From contig JADDMT010000064.1 in the NCBI GenBank assembly GCA_021401465.1, positions 62,001 through 126,000 on the forward strand: a DNA stretch of 64,000 bases, given 5' to 3'. A program made the position numbers and the translations under genes. A model generated the notes under the pieces. The model did not search any database and had not been told where the DNA came from. It was given only the letters and a program-made list of their open reading frames with translations. Below, one piece after another: positions 10,525-22,075 of the stretch (within the stretch, counting starts at the first letter, position 1; every line of letters starts with the position of its first letter). Source of the stretch: Teratosphaeria epicoccoides. Its lineage: Eukaryota > Ascomycota > Dothideomycetes > Mycosphaerellales > Teratosphaeriaceae.

Positions 10525-11279
10525 TATGGAACATTGATGGGCCGGAGAAAGTGATGGTCTGTTTCCTTGTGGGAGTTGGACACTGATTGGGACTATTTGA
10601 CTGACGTTGAGCCGAAGGTGGTGGTGGGTCTCCAATTTGGACGCATTTCATGACTTGTTGCGATTGCTTCAACGGTGGTCTCATTTTGCGAATGCTCCGC
10701 CTAGGCGATGGCAAAGAGATGTACAAGTCGGCTGCTGGCGCCTGGGATGTCGACGGTAAGCCTATTGCCGCCGAGAAGAGATTCCGAGATGCTGCGAGGT
10801 TTGGTGTTGGTGCTTGGGTAGAAGCAAGATTTACATTGACAATTCTTTGACCGACCACGCACAAATCGAGCTCATCTGTCGTCGTTTAGCTCTTGGATCG
10901 AAAACGCGCAGACTTTGATTGATGAGCTGGTATCTCAACCAGGACGACCACGTCGGAGGTTCATTTGTTGTGTGGCTGGCTGAGGTGGAGGTCGCATTCG
11001 ACGTGGAAGTCTGAAGTCGTCTAGAGCACCGCAGAGTTCACTTCTAGAGCTCACGAGATCATCGGAGCAAAGGTTGTTAAATTGACTCGTGTAAGCCAAC
11101 GGTTTGTATCTCTAATCGCAAAGCAGCCGCTTTCTCGTGCCGGGCTTCCCCATGAAATTAGCAGGCTTAGGCCTTATGAACAAGCTCATACCAATACTTG
11201 ACGTCCCTCGTCACGACATGCCGGCTATGCCAAAACGCCAACGTAACCCATCATAACGTGAACACTCAAGGCTCATCAA
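10525..11279. other. Intergenic between convergent genes, no gene seen
   Basis: Holds the 3' ends of the secreted-protein gene (+) and the GTPase gene (-). A frame at 10650-10850 has no supporting motif. Confidence 0.4.
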
Positions 11280-13274
11280 TCATGCACCCACGGCAGCAGC
11301 CTGCCTCTCGCCACCGGCCTTGCCATGTGCGCCTGCAAACTTCTCCTTCTCCTCCGCCACATGTGGATTCAATGGATTGTTCGGATCATAACCAACCTGC
11401 TTGACAATACCAAGCCCTTTGGTCCTGCCTTCTCTGAACAATATTCGATCACCCACAGCCAAGAACTCGGGCCGTTGCACAAACCTGAATGCCACTGTAG
11501 CCCGATCACCAGTCCTGATGTACGCGCGATCAATGTCGATGATGGCACAAGTCTGACTAATTGGGCCCACATGCAGCATCGCCTGGTACTTCGTGCGGAT
11601 GGTGGTTGCGTGGGAGAGGATGAGGACTTCGGCGACAAACTCGCGGTATACCTTGGGCAGCGCGACCGCGGCTAGCGGATTCGCCTCGGATTTGGAGAGC
11701 AGCACCACCATCCCTTTCCGAACGTCCTTTCGTCTGACTTTCCTTAACGCAAAAGAAGCGCTCTGGCCAGCTAAGCAAGCAGGTACAGGAATGCGCTTGC
11801 GCTCAATGGAACGGATCGTAGTCTTCGTGAACTGACCCAAGCTGTCTGGGCCGATCTGAACTTCGTCACCGGCATGGATAATGCCAGTCTTTACAACGCC
11901 AGAAACGACTGTGCCGACGAAGGGAACCGAGAAGGTGTCGTTGACGTGGAACTCAAATGGTGCGTCAACATCATATTTGCCGTGGTGCGGCAAGATGTTC
12001 AGAAATTCGCGGACCAGATCCAGCGACTCTCCTGTGACGTTCGAGACCTGGAAGATAGGACATATGCGCTGACTGACGAACTGTGTTGCTGTGTTGACGC
12101 AATCCTCGCGGTTCTTGATGAAGATCGGTATCTTGCGAGCGCCAGGAGACTTCAAGATCTTTGTCAGTTGCGTCAGGGTCTGCTGCAGAATCTGCGGCGG
12201 GCAGATGTCGATTTTGGTAATGCAGACCATGACGGGCACGTTGAGCGCGAGAGCAATACCCAAGTGCTCTTTTGACATGCCGACCAAGCCATTATTCGCC
12301 GCGACCATCAGGAGACAGTAATTTGGTTCGCTCGACAGCAATCCGAAGACCGTGGTGCGTAGATATCGCTCGTGACCAGCTAGATCGGTGAAGGAGATGA
12401 CCTTCGCACTGCGTTTCCCGATCTCCTCCCAGCTCAGTTTCCTACCAGGGACACCAGACACCACTACCTCGCCTTTGGTATCGAAGCCCATAATCTCCAT
12501 GCCCACTGAGCTGGTACGACCAGACTCCATTTCGTGCTTGTGCCGGAAGAGATTGACTCGCATCTTGCCCCTGCCGTCATCTAAGCCGCCCTTGACCAGG
12601 ACACCTAGCAATGTGCTTTTACCGGCGTCGACGTTCCCGACCACCGCTATCCGCGTCTCGATAGTGTCATCGACGTCGGCAGGTTGTCTCCGCAACAGGA
12701 CCTTGCCAACACATCCTCGCTCTTTCTTCAGCTCATTGCCCACGTCTACCTTGCTTCCCGGTACATTCTTGGTCATGAGCATACGCGAGTCCGTCTTGAG
12801 CTTCGCCAGTACACCGTCTAAACGCGTGCAAGCTACATCCCACTCAGTCTCGGTCAATAATTGGCTGTCTCCGTTGTCCTCGAATCCGATATCGAACAGA
12901 CACTCGCCATGTCCGTCAGCCAACCGACTCTCGATGATGCTTTGTAAATGCTTGGTATTTTCGTCTTTGGTCTCGGAGTCGTCGAGCAGCAGATATTTGA
13001 ACCGCACCTTCGGCTTGTCGTCTGCAAGAACTAGAGTGTCGAGGATGTCCAACTCAGCGTGCTCGGTTTTGGGTGCTGTGGTGGTCGATGCGCCGATAGG
13101 AGGCTTGCGATTGGCCTGCGCCTTGTTCACATAGTCGGCGAACTCACTGAGCGCCTGAGAGATAATCAGTATATGTAACCATAACTCGGCCCATCTATAA
13201 CAAACAGTTTCGCCTGCGCGCCGCTCAGCAGCGGTCTGTGGCGCTTGCTTATACCGCTCTGCTCTGGTTGCCAT
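11280..13274 (-). CDS. GTPBP1/GTPBP2-like translational GTPase
   Basis: EF-Tu-superfamily GTPase of the GTPBP1 group, linked to ribosome rescue and mRNA surveillance in animals; the fungal role is poorly known. Visible motifs: G1 GNVDAGKST, G3 DLAGHERYLRTTVFGL, G4-like TKID (the usual N is T), and SNVTGESLDLVREFL near G5, followed by beta-barrel EF-Tu domains 2 and 3 (PFEFHVNDTFSVPFVGTVVS). The frame is open for 664 codons. However, a 51-nt segment (13155-13205) looks like an intron with donor GTTTGT, branch TACTGAT and acceptor CTCTCAG. Removing it gives 647 aa and deletes the odd VCYRWAELWLHILIIS stretch. The same GTTTGT donor is needed in the transporter gene at 38178, which makes the intron credible. 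Confidence 0.9.
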   Translation of the reverse strand: MATRAERYKQAPQTAAERRAGETVCYRWAELWLHILIISQALSEFADYVNKAQANRKPPIGASTTTAPKTEHAELDILDTLVLADDKPKVRFKYLLLDDSETKDENTKHLQSIIESRLADGHGECLFDIGFEDNGDSQLLTETEWDVACTRLDGVLAKLKTDSRMLMTKNVPGSKVDVGNELKKERGCVGKVLLRRQPADVDDTIETRIAVVGNVDAGKSTLLGVLVKGGLDDGRGKMRVNLFRHKHEMESGRTSSVGMEIMGFDTKGEVVVSGVPGRKLSWEEIGKRSAKVISFTDLAGHERYLRTTVFGLLSSEPNYCLLMVAANNGLVGMSKEHLGIALALNVPVMVCITKIDICPPQILQQTLTQLTKILKSPGARKIPIFIKNREDCVNTATQFVSQRICPIFQVSNVTGESLDLVREFLNILPHHGKYDVDAPFEFHVNDTFSVPFVGTVVSGVVKTGIIHAGDEVQIGPDSLGQFTKTTIRSIERKRIPVPACLAGQSASFALRKVRRKDVRKGMVVLLSKSEANPLAAVALPKVYREFVAEVLILSHATTIRTKYQAMLHVGPISQTCAIIDIDRAYIRTGDRATVAFRFVQRPEFLAVGDRILFREGRTKGLGIVKQVGYDPNNPLNPHVAEEKEKFAGAHGKAGGERQAAAVGA

Positions 13275-13713
13275 CGTTGCTTACTGCTTCGATGAATGCA
13301 CCGCGCGCTCACTTCCGTATTCGTAGGATCATGTCTGTATGCTAGGAAAGCAGAGAAAGAGCAGGTACCCAGAACAGACGTGGATGATCTTAAGTATACC
13401 TTACTGCAACGGAGTCATTGACGATGCGGGGTGGTGACTCGATGAAGTAATATGGTGACCAATTGACTTGATCAAGACAGAATAATGCACGACTACAGAG
13501 GTGAATGAGTCAAGCTGTAGTCCAGAGATGTCTTTGCAATCTGCCTCGCGTAAGAGCAGCAAAGGTCGTCTATTTCGAGTCATCGACCTTGGTCAAGTCG
13601 CCGCCGTGTATGCATAAGACTATTCGAAAGCGCCAGGAGACGGTGAGCATAAACCGATACCCCAGACGACTGGGGATGCTTTGCCTCATCCCATAGTCGG
13701 TGCAATCAGGTCG
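13275..13713. other. Intergenic, no gene seen
   Basis: Promoter side of the GTPase gene and 3' end of the glyoxalase gene; nothing else recognised. Confidence 0.4.
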
Positions 13714-14912
13714 CTACATCGAATTTTTGGCCTCACGCAGTGCCGCCATCACTTCAACTCTGTCTGTCTTGCCTGTGAACTTCTGGACGGTTGGGTCCTG
13801 GCTCCTATCAGTGCCGGTCGTCAGTAACGAGCGTTCAGTCGATACTTACATCCAGTCTCATGAACACGTTATGTTGCTATATCGAATGTCAGTACTGATT
13901 CCCGGATGTGAAAATAAGGTATATCACACCTTCTCGTCGCCAATGGTAAACTTGCCCTGAGTCTGCTTGTTGTTTATTGCGTAAGACTCAAGCTTCTTGA
14001 TCGGCTCGCTTTGAATGACCTCAACCCCAAACTTGGCATTGCCTTTCGTGTACTCGTGACCAGGCTACATGAGATGGTTAGCGATAGCGGTCGACTGACG
14101 GTTTGCGGAATCTGACGCATACAAATACTCGTGTATCACCTGGCAATGCAGCAAGTGTCTGGTTCAATGCCTTGTCCATCTCCTGAGGAGTGCCTTCGAA
14201 GAATCGTCCGCAACCTGGCGTATACAGATTAGTGGCAGTCTAAGGGGCTGGGGATAACATGCTGAAGACTATACCGCCGATGAACAGCGTGTCACCAGTA
14301 AAGACTGCACGATCATTGCCATCTTCGAAGAAATAGCAGATGCTGTCTTGCGTATGGCAGGGAGTGTGCAACGCAGTCACCCTGATGCCGTCGCCAATGG
14401 TGAATTGCTCGCTGTGCTTTGGGACTTTGGTAACCTTGGCGCAGTCTTTGCCTCCGATGACGGGAACCTGGTAAGTTTTAAGCTGGCAGAGGTGTCAGCA
14501 GTAGCGTGGTAGTACATGCCATGGATATTCCGTACAATCTCTGTGTTCCCGCCCGCATGATCATGGTGGCTTTGTGTCGGTCAGCACAGGCCCGTCGACG
14601 ATTCCACTCGGACTCACTGACTGGTGGGTGTTGATGATCTTCGTGATTCTTGAACCGCAAGCCGTAGCCTCTTTCAGGAACGGCAATACCCTGCCAAATG
14701 CGTCAGCACGAATACCCGGTCACGAAAGAGAAGGCTACCCACTCAGATGGATTTGCCGGGTCAATAATAACAGATTCCTTCGTCTTGTCGTCGATGACGA
14801 GGTATGCGTAGTTGTTACCACTACCCTCCCCTGGTAAATAATTATCAATCCCACTGGACTCGCGAGACCATCAAGGTCTCTGCTTACACATTGAAATTGA
14901 CTGGATATGCAT
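13714..14912 (-). CDS. GLO2: Hydroxyacylglutathione hydrolase (glyoxalase II)
   Basis: Metallo-beta-lactamase-fold hydrolase that splits S-lactoylglutathione into lactate and glutathione (methylglyoxal detoxification). No continuous frame exists, but nine exons joined by consensus introns give a complete protein of about 253 aa. Exons, from 14912 leftwards, are 25, 88, 69, 34, 208, 92, 135, 27 and 84 nt with stop. The start MHIQSISMWEGSGNNYAYLV matches the family. Splicing at GTCAGT/ACAAAG builds the metal-binding THHHHDH. Other motifs: HTPCHTQDS, FTGDTLFIGGCGRFFEG and FPGHEY. The C-terminus has the glyoxalase II substrate-binding region (MRLDDPTVQKFTGKTD). Intron 2 uses donor GTGGGT. A cytosolic form is likely, since no targeting peptide precedes the start. 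Confidence 0.93.
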
Positions 14913-15562
14913 CCTCGATATGGCTGCGGGCTTCTTCGCTTCTCTGTCAGCTACCAAAATCTCTGATGAAAGTAGAACGGCGCCTACTGTGAGAAGGGTC
15001 CGAGTCAGCGGCCGCTTCAGTGTATGCTGAGCTACGAATAAGAGGTTCATGAATATGGTCGTTACATGTAGTAATTGCCTGTGAAAACCTGGGATGAAGA
15101 GAGATATGATGCAATGACAAGCGGGCAGAATGCGGAGGCGTAGCCAACTCGCCCCTTCCTCAATTCTAAGTACGCAGCTTGATGTCCGGCGCCCACATCT
15201 CTACCTGATGGAGGAATATCCCGAAAAAGGATATCGTGTAAGAATCTCGCGTTATAGAGATGCTCTTCAGCATCCTCCCCAGCTAACACTATATCGAGAG
15301 TCGACTCTCATTACATAGGTACATGTACTGTGCATAGTCGTCTGTCCAAGAGGCAACTAATGAGTGTAGATCAGCCAGACGAAAGACATGTGAATCTTAT
15401 CGGTGCAATGACACGTAACGACCTTTGGAGCGACTCTCCCTTGCTCGGTGGATTTGAAAACTACGGCACACGGCAGCGGGCAGAGAGAGGCCTGGGCCTC
15501 CATGACTCATGCCTTGAGCGTCGGAGGCGGAGTCCTTTCCTCTAAATCGTTACACATCTTTG
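14913..15562. other. Intergenic, no gene seen
   Basis: Upstream of the glyoxalase gene. No motif is recognised in the short frames. Confidence 0.4.
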
Positions 15563-15602
15563 GCTCCCTGCTCGCCCGCCGGTGTACCCTGCGTCAGTAG
15601 CT
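15563..15602. repeat. 40-bp direct repeat, copy 2 (displaced TOM22 exon)
   Basis: Exact copy of 7151-7190. On the minus strand it lies in a 60-codon frame (15550-15732) that ends LLTQGTPAGEQGAKDV, so the Tom22 tail frame is kept. No other Tom22 sequence (acidic N-terminus, membrane segment) surrounds it, so it is a fragment rather than a second gene. Confidence 0.88.
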
Positions 15603-15989
15603 GAGTCTGTTTGCTGTTTCTTCGTGCTTGCAGGTAGGTGTTGTCTCTTCTCCTCACCACACCGCATCCTTCATTCGAGAACACATGAATCTTTCGTTTA
15701 CTTGTTTGGGCAGATACCGAAGCTAGACTCATTTACTCGGTTGTCCCATACGCATCGATGACTGGCGTGAATTGTTAGGCGTGTGAAGGGTGAAGGTTCG
15801 CATGCTCAGTCGTGTCGCCGGTCGCAAAGTGGACACTTGGACATCGACAACGAACTGAACCGATGACAGCCAGGAAACCACGAGGCAGACTACACTCATG
15901 CAAGTATAAAGGATGTACTCAACTGCTCTGGATCTATGGATCAACATTGGGAGGATGCACTTGCACCTTCACCTGCCCTCGTACTGCCC
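15603..15989. other. Intergenic, no gene seen
   Basis: Between the TOM22 exon copy and the minisatellite; nothing recognised. Confidence 0.4.
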
Positions 15990-16133
15990 ACTGAGGTCGC
16001 CGTGGTGTCCCTATCCTTGGACAAGGAACGCCTGGTAACTGAGGTCGCCGTGGTGTCCCTATCCTTGGACAAGGAGCGCCTGGTAACTGAGGTCGCCGTG
16101 GTGTGCCTATCCTTGGACAAGGAGCGCCTGGTA
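15990..16133. repeat. 3 x 48-bp tandem minisatellite
   Basis: Three copies at 15990-16037, 16038-16085 and 16086-16133 differ at only two positions. A 48-bp unit is divisible by three, so frames stay open: the plus strand encodes TEVAVVSLSLDKERLV three times in a 92-codon frame, and the minus strand lies in a 187-codon frame. There are no spacers, so it is not a CRISPR array. Confidence 0.95.
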
Positions 16134-16921
16134 ATACTCGATAGACAAGTCAGCCCAAACAAGAAAGATAGCACGCCAAGATCGTTGGCCCTTTGGCCAC
16201 ACTCGCTGGACTGATTCACTATCTGTGAGCAAGTACGCCACCTCGAATCACATGTGTGCCTTACTGCATCAGCGAGTTGATCTGACGTTGTCAACCTATA
16301 TTGCAACAACGACATAGTTCCACTGGTCTCTTCTAGCTGTGCAGCAGTACAGTCCACTCGCCGACATAACAACTCAGGTCCCGCCTGCTTTCGACAACGA
16401 TAATCAGTCACAATGACGCAACGAGCTTGACGACATTCTTTAAGGAACCGGTGACAATGACCAGGGATGACTGAGTTCCGGATCCGCAACCCTGAAAGAT
16501 GCAAGGAAAATTACCTTCGTCGCATCTTCACGTACATACGACAACGGCCACGGGATTCGCGAGCGAGCCGAGTCTGGCCACGAGGACAAGTCTTGTGCCC
16601 AATGCATGTGATTGATACGATGGCAACGTACGCTGGCTGCTGAACTCCCTGATTACCACGTGAAGCGAACGGGGAATCCTTATCGAGCAGTCAACGACAT
16701 ATTAACATCACGATACTGGTTCTGTCATTGTGACTGGAAGACCCAACGCCTCATGCACGTTTAAACGCTTGTACTCTGGACGCTCAAGACTCAGTCGAAC
16801 GCCGGACTGGCTCGCACACTCTCTCCCATATTTGGACTGGACCAGGCTTGTTGTCAATCTTTCCTCGTCAGACGAGCTTCTTCGGCAAAGGTCTCTGGAG
16901 ATATCCGCCACATTCATTGCC
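16134..16921. other. Intergenic, no gene seen
   Basis: Downstream of the bZIP gene; no recognisable coding motif. Confidence 0.4.
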
Positions 16922-18287
16922 TCAACGCGGGTCATAGCCAGTGCCCGCAGGCGGCTGGAACAGACCATAGCTATTGCCTTCGGGACCTGGAGAGGGCCTA
17001 AACCCATCATATTCACGCTGGCTGTCAATCGGTGAGGACCGTAGACCACCGATGTCACGACTTGAAGAGTCTTGCATATTGCCGAAGAAGAGCATGCCAG
17101 TGTCGAGTGAGCCGGCTGTACTGCGGCAGTCCTCCATTGACTCTGCTGCCGTTGCCTGGCCGACTCCGTAGCTGCTTGGAGCCGCAAATGATGCTGGACG
17201 AGGTGGCATCGCCGTCGCCGCGTTATGCACACGAGGCAAAGAATTTATCCTGTCAGACATGGAAGACCTCGGAGACGGCGCTTGTGAGTCGTTGCCCTCT
17301 GATATGGTGGTGGGAGAATTGTCGAAGCCGAACTGCCCGAGGCTTGCAGTTTCGGTAAGTCTCTTGGCTTGCGCTCGATTGAAATGATGCAGGCCGGTGC
17401 AATTGCATCGCGGGTCTGAATCATGATGTGGCAGAGCCTGCATCCGCAACTCGACCAGCTGGTCGCGCAGCTGACGGACCTCATTTTTGAGGAATGAATT
17501 GTGAGCAGATAGCGTTCGATGCTTGCTCTCGAGGTCATCGGTGTTCTCCTTCTTCTTCTGGCGGCACTTTGCTGCCGCTTGCCGATTCTTCTCCCGATAG
17601 CGTTCTTTTTTATCCTCTACTTCCGGCGACCCGGACTCTGCAATCGAAGCCTCTGCGTTCATAGCGCGCTGCAGCCTCGCTTTCGAATGCCTGGAAACCG
17701 CTGCGTTCCTTGCTCTTTGCGACTTGTCCATCTTTGCAGGCTTGGAGGGCTTGGACGGATCATCAGAACCACCCCCCTCGCGCGGTCTGAAATCTGGCAC
17801 CGATGCATCCTCTGGTGGGGTGACCTGTCCGAAACGTTGCGCTGCTGTCTGGTGTCGACTCTCGATGATATCATCTTGGGTTGAGATCGGTTTGACCTGT
17901 GCGCTTGGACGCATGTGAGGAGTGTCGATGGGACTGTTGCCAAGGGCCCAGACATGCGATGGATTGATATCGTCATTCGCAGCTGTGCAATGCGTGAAAG
18001 CCGCAGTGCCTGGAGGAAAGTGGTCTTGAACTGCGCCGAAACCACCGCTTTGGTCCTGCTGGGATCCTGGTACACTGTTCGCCGTCAGCACGAGCGCTGA
18101 CAAGAATCAGACGTGCAGTATCTCACCCTTGACTGCTCATGATTCCATACTGTTCACCAAGTTGGCTGAGCGATGGGAACGGGGGAAAGGAGGAATCGTT
18201 TCCATCTGCAAAGTCAAACCCTGACTGAGGCTCGAAGGCCGAATCTGCATGTGCGTAGTTCGCGTCTGAGAGTTGCTGCGCGGTCAT
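16922..18287 (-). CDS. bZIP transcription factor (ATF/CREB-like)
   Basis: Exon 1 is 18127-18287 (start MTAQQLSDANYAHADSAFEP) and exon 2 is 16922-18074. The 52-nt intron has GTGAGA, branch CTGAC and acceptor AACAG. Product about 437 aa. The basic region KKERYREKNRQAAAKCRQKK fits NxxAAxKCR of the ATF/CREB class. A leucine zipper follows (about LESKHRTLSAHNSFLKNEVR onwards), then HHDSDPRCN. The N-terminal half and the C-terminal 150 residues are Ser/Pro-rich and probably disordered. A KARLQRAMNAEAS stretch upstream of the bZIP adds positive charge. It presumably regulates stress or developmental genes, as its class does; targets cannot be read from sequence. Confidence 0.9.
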
Positions 18288-20115
18288 GCTTCTCCACAGT
18301 GAATTCTTTTGTTATTAGTCAGGAGATCTGGTATCAGGGCTATGTCGGCTTTGTGTGGGATTCTGGGTTCCGTCTTGGTGGTCCAGACTGGCGACTGGTC
18401 GATTGCTCTTTTGCGTTCTAGCGATGAGGACTCGAAGCTTCGACAAGAATATTGGGAAATCTCCAGCGAAATCTGATGCGATTCGATGGAGCTGTACGGC
18501 TTATGGCACTTCAGGGCGTGTTCGAGGGATCGGGTGGCAAATGGGCAAAATGCGATGTCACCAATGCGCTGTGCGGCAGTACTCCGTCTTTCTGTTGGCG
18601 CAGATACTGTCTTTGCTCCGCAGCTGTCGTTCTCTGAACTAGCAATTTCGTGTCGTCAATTAGAGGATGTGACGTGTGCTGGATGGTACTGAAAATGAAG
18701 CAGCTATATTGCAAACAGCCGGAAGCAGCTCCGCCCTTGCTAGGTGAGCAGCCGTACCTAAGCTCAGACGGTGGCTACGACCCTCGGCTGCCGCTCCCCA
18801 CTAAATTTGGGACTAACAGGAACTGATCGCTGCATTGATGTGGGGCAGTTGCGCACACAAACGCAGAGCCTGCACATCCTTACCCGTTACATGGTGGAAG
18901 TGCCGTTGATCGCTCACGCACCCGAGACAGGCCCGATGGTGCAGTCTTTCACCCGGAGGCACAGTTTCTGCCTTCGCGCCTCATGCTGCAGCATCGTCTG
19001 ATGATCGCCTTAGATGAGAATTTGCCGGCGTCGCGGCAAGGAAGTCCACTGCAGCGAATAGGCGAATTGACCGTCTCCTCAAAGGTGGAGATGAGTAGCA
19101 TGCCACGGTACAGAGGAGGTACGACCACTACGCGACTGCTTGGAGGAGCTCGGTCCTTGCACTACGAACATCCTTGCTGAGGCGGCAACGCGATATCGCC
19201 TTTACTGCTGACTCCACGTGCCAAGGCCTCTTACGCGAATGCAAATGCTTCTCGTTTTCATGGCCAATTCGAAGCGTTGATCCGATACGACGGCGCGTTG
19301 CCTGGGCTCGACCTGAGCTTGTTGCAATGATGAATCTACACAGCGAGATCCACCGGTGTTAACCCACTTTTGTATGAGATCATATCGACCAGCTCGCACA
19401 TTGGTGCATGCCTCGATCGGTCGCAGATACCTGATGCGTCACCTGTCTCGAATGCCCGATTCTCATAACCATGGCCCGGCTGTACTTGGTTCGTCGTATG
19501 AGTGCAAAGATGCATGAGGTCGACAGTCACCAACCCTATTTTGGCGCCAAAGATTCAATATTGCGCAACCACTGGGACTTTTGTTCAACGTCCATGCATC
19601 TTTGACCATGTGTTCACCGGCCGTGCCCTGAAACACAACTCAAAAGTTGTTCCTGGTGATTCACGTCATTCTTAGCGTTCCCCAGACCGGACCACATTAG
19701 CGGCCGCTGCATACCTTATCTGACGCGTGCGCATGGTAGGCGACGGGAAGGCGACCGGTTCCGAGACGGTTCAAAGATCAGATTCCGCCGTCGCAGATGT
19801 CTTTCAACATCTTTTCTTCGCACGAAAAGTCAAGCTCTAGATGCTTTCGTTGACCATGACGTATGACTTCTCGCAACAGGCCCGCCGTCACAAACGTCAG
19901 TCAGGCTCTGATTGTTCAATCGTCAAATAGTACAGTGGGATTGTTCACAAACCAATCACGTGCCTTTCTGCAGAGTCTCAAAGGGGTAGCTGCGTAAGCG
20001 AAGTGGAGGACAAGCATTATTGCAACCAAAAGCGTGCGACTGCATATCCTTCAGATTCGTCCTTCAACCCCGTTGACGATTCTGCTAATATTGTGCGCGG
20101 ACGAACGTGCTCGCT
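18288..20115. other. Intergenic 1.8 kb, no gene seen
   Basis: Divergent spacer between the bZIP gene (-) and the Sec2-domain gene (+). All frames are short and without motif. A NotI-like gcggccgc occurs near 19702, and no transposon remnant is recognised. Confidence 0.4.
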
Positions 20116-20906
20116 ATGGCGCAAACACATGCTGCTCACGACTCAGCCATGAGCTTGGGCACAGCCAATACCGACGAGCTCTCGAAACCCAAGCAGCTTG
20201 TAGCAGAGGCTGAGCCTCTTGCGGACAAGGCCATTAATGCCTGTAGGTGATCATAGAGTCTCGGTCCCATCGAATAAGCGATTCACTCATTGTTCATCAA
20301 TTGACTTGTGACCGTCCTTACCAGCGCTGACTTAAGCACACAGCCCAGCGACTTGCGGAGGACGAGATTCGGGTGCTGAACGCGCAACTCAGACAGCAAC
20401 AAAGGAGAAATGACAAAGAGGACACAGGACAAGGCGCTTTGGACAGGCCTGGCATATCGCGGTTCGCCAGTCTGTTAGGGTCTCGCAGAGGTCCACCCAT
20501 GATGCCGGGTTCGACAACCTCTTCCAGTCGTGAGAAGGAGTTGGAGACTGCTCTCGCTAAGGAACAGAGGGCACGAGTCGCCGCCGAGCATAAGGTCAAG
20601 CAAGTCAATGCGGAAATTGAGGAGCTCAGCGCCAGTCTGTTCCAGCAAGCAAATGAGATGGTGGCCGCGGAGCGAAAAGAGAATGCTGCTTTGAGGGAGA
20701 AGGTGGAAATACTGGAGAAGCAGGCTCTCGATTTCTGCAGTGGGAACAATGGAAGCGAAAAGGCTCTCTGGAAGGACAATATGAAGCTTAAAGAAAGGGT
20801 CAGGACACTGGAGCAGCGCGAGGTGGATCACAGACGCAGGCTGGATAAGCTTGAGGCTGCTCAGAGGAGGGTGGACCGCGCCAGAAGTCTTCTTGTTCCA
20901 CGTTGA
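20116..20906 (+). CDS. Sec2-type Rab GEF-domain coiled-coil protein
   Basis: Exon 1 is 20116-20242, exon 2 is 20344-20906; the 101-nt intron (GTAGGT/CACAG) is long for this window. Product about 229 aa. The Sec2/Rabin8 GEF signature is clear: IEELSASLFQQANEMVAAER inside a long coiled coil (from about EKELETALAKEQRARVAAEH onward). In yeast, Sec2p activates the Rab Sec4 on secretory vesicles. This protein is far shorter than yeast Sec2p, so it may be a GEF-domain-only relative. The C-terminal heptads (ALWKDNMKLKERVRTLEQRE) continue the coil. Start MAQTHAAHDSAMSLG is the first ATG after a gene-free stretch. Confidence 0.82.
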
Positions 20907-22075
20907 GGGTCTGCTTTTGCGTAGTGAGGCCAGCGTCTCTTCACAAGGTGGAGTTTCCGACACTGGCCTTCCGACATTATACGAATCACGACAAAGCTTA
21001 GGCCGTGAGCTGGTCCAGGAGCTATGTGGACGTTTGGCAGTTCAGATCGAGCTTGGCTTTTGACAACAGGACCTGAGCAGCGCGAGGCAATCTGATAGAT
21101 GTTCAAGCGCCGCATGAGACGTGATGGGTTCGAAGCCTTCGAACCAATCCGCCAAGTCCTCAGCGTATGGAGGACTATCTGCTGATGTTTGGAACGCCTG
21201 GCGCAACTTCGCTGCAGACGCTCATTGCGGCAAAACACCGATGCAGGACAGTGGGCTCGCTACCTCGCGCGTCCGGCCTGCCCTGCTTACTGCGTTCCTC
21301 AGCCCTTGTGATGAATCCGGGGCAAAGGCCGGATCCGACAGCCGCAGCTTTGCCATGGCATCGGCTTCCTGGAGAAATGGTAGCCTGTCGAATTAGCGGC
21401 ATGTGTACTGCTTGCGGTGGGCCCGATGGAGGGGCGATCGGTCTGCGTGCCGTGTCACACAAGGTTCACCGAGACGAGGTTCTGCGCGACAGCTGTGAAG
21501 AGACAAGCCCGTGGTATTGCGCCTTGTCCTACATCAATGAAGTAGCTAGTGAATGCAATGTGTCATCTGACGAGACTGATACAATGGTGCTCGGATCGTT
21601 GCCCTTGTTATGTCTCACAGAACTCTGTCGACCAAATGACCATGTGTACAACAAACAACGTGCTCCAAGATAACAAACAGCCCAATCGTCTCATCGCCAA
21701 AAGACCCAGGTTTGCAGGCACTCCCGGTAAGGTATTATGAGTCAGTTGGTCATGCATTCGGACCAACATCGCCAGTCAAGAACCTGGAAGCTGTATCGGT
21801 CGGCTTTACACCGTTCGCAAAACCAGCCGATGAACTCGATAAACAGATAATCGTTCTTACAAGAAGTCATTTGTATCAGCAAGCTTTGCACGCCGATGGC
21901 GCATCATGCACGTTTCAGAGGTCTCCCTGCGAGCTGAACACGCTAGATGGAAGGCAGCACTCCAAGAGGAAGCAGATGCAGTTGTGGGCCTCGAAAGCTC
22001 GAGCGCCCCTTCACGTGATCATTGCAGCGCGAGGACTCGAATGAGTATGCCATAATCAGTCGAGATTTCACATCG
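20907..22075. other. Intergenic 1.2 kb, no gene seen
   Basis: Between convergent genes. Frames at 21121-21673 show no recognised motif. Confidence 0.4.

Noticed and set aside
15550..15732. A second TOM22 gene
   Set aside because: Only 40 bp match; the cytosolic domain and membrane segment are missing.
15990..16133. CRISPR-like array
   Set aside because: Units are directly adjacent with no spacers and the genome is eukaryotic; it is a minisatellite.
18288..20115. Transposon or retroelement remnant in the 1.8-kb gap
   Set aside because: No reverse-transcriptase, transposase, LTR or terminal-repeat signal could be read.
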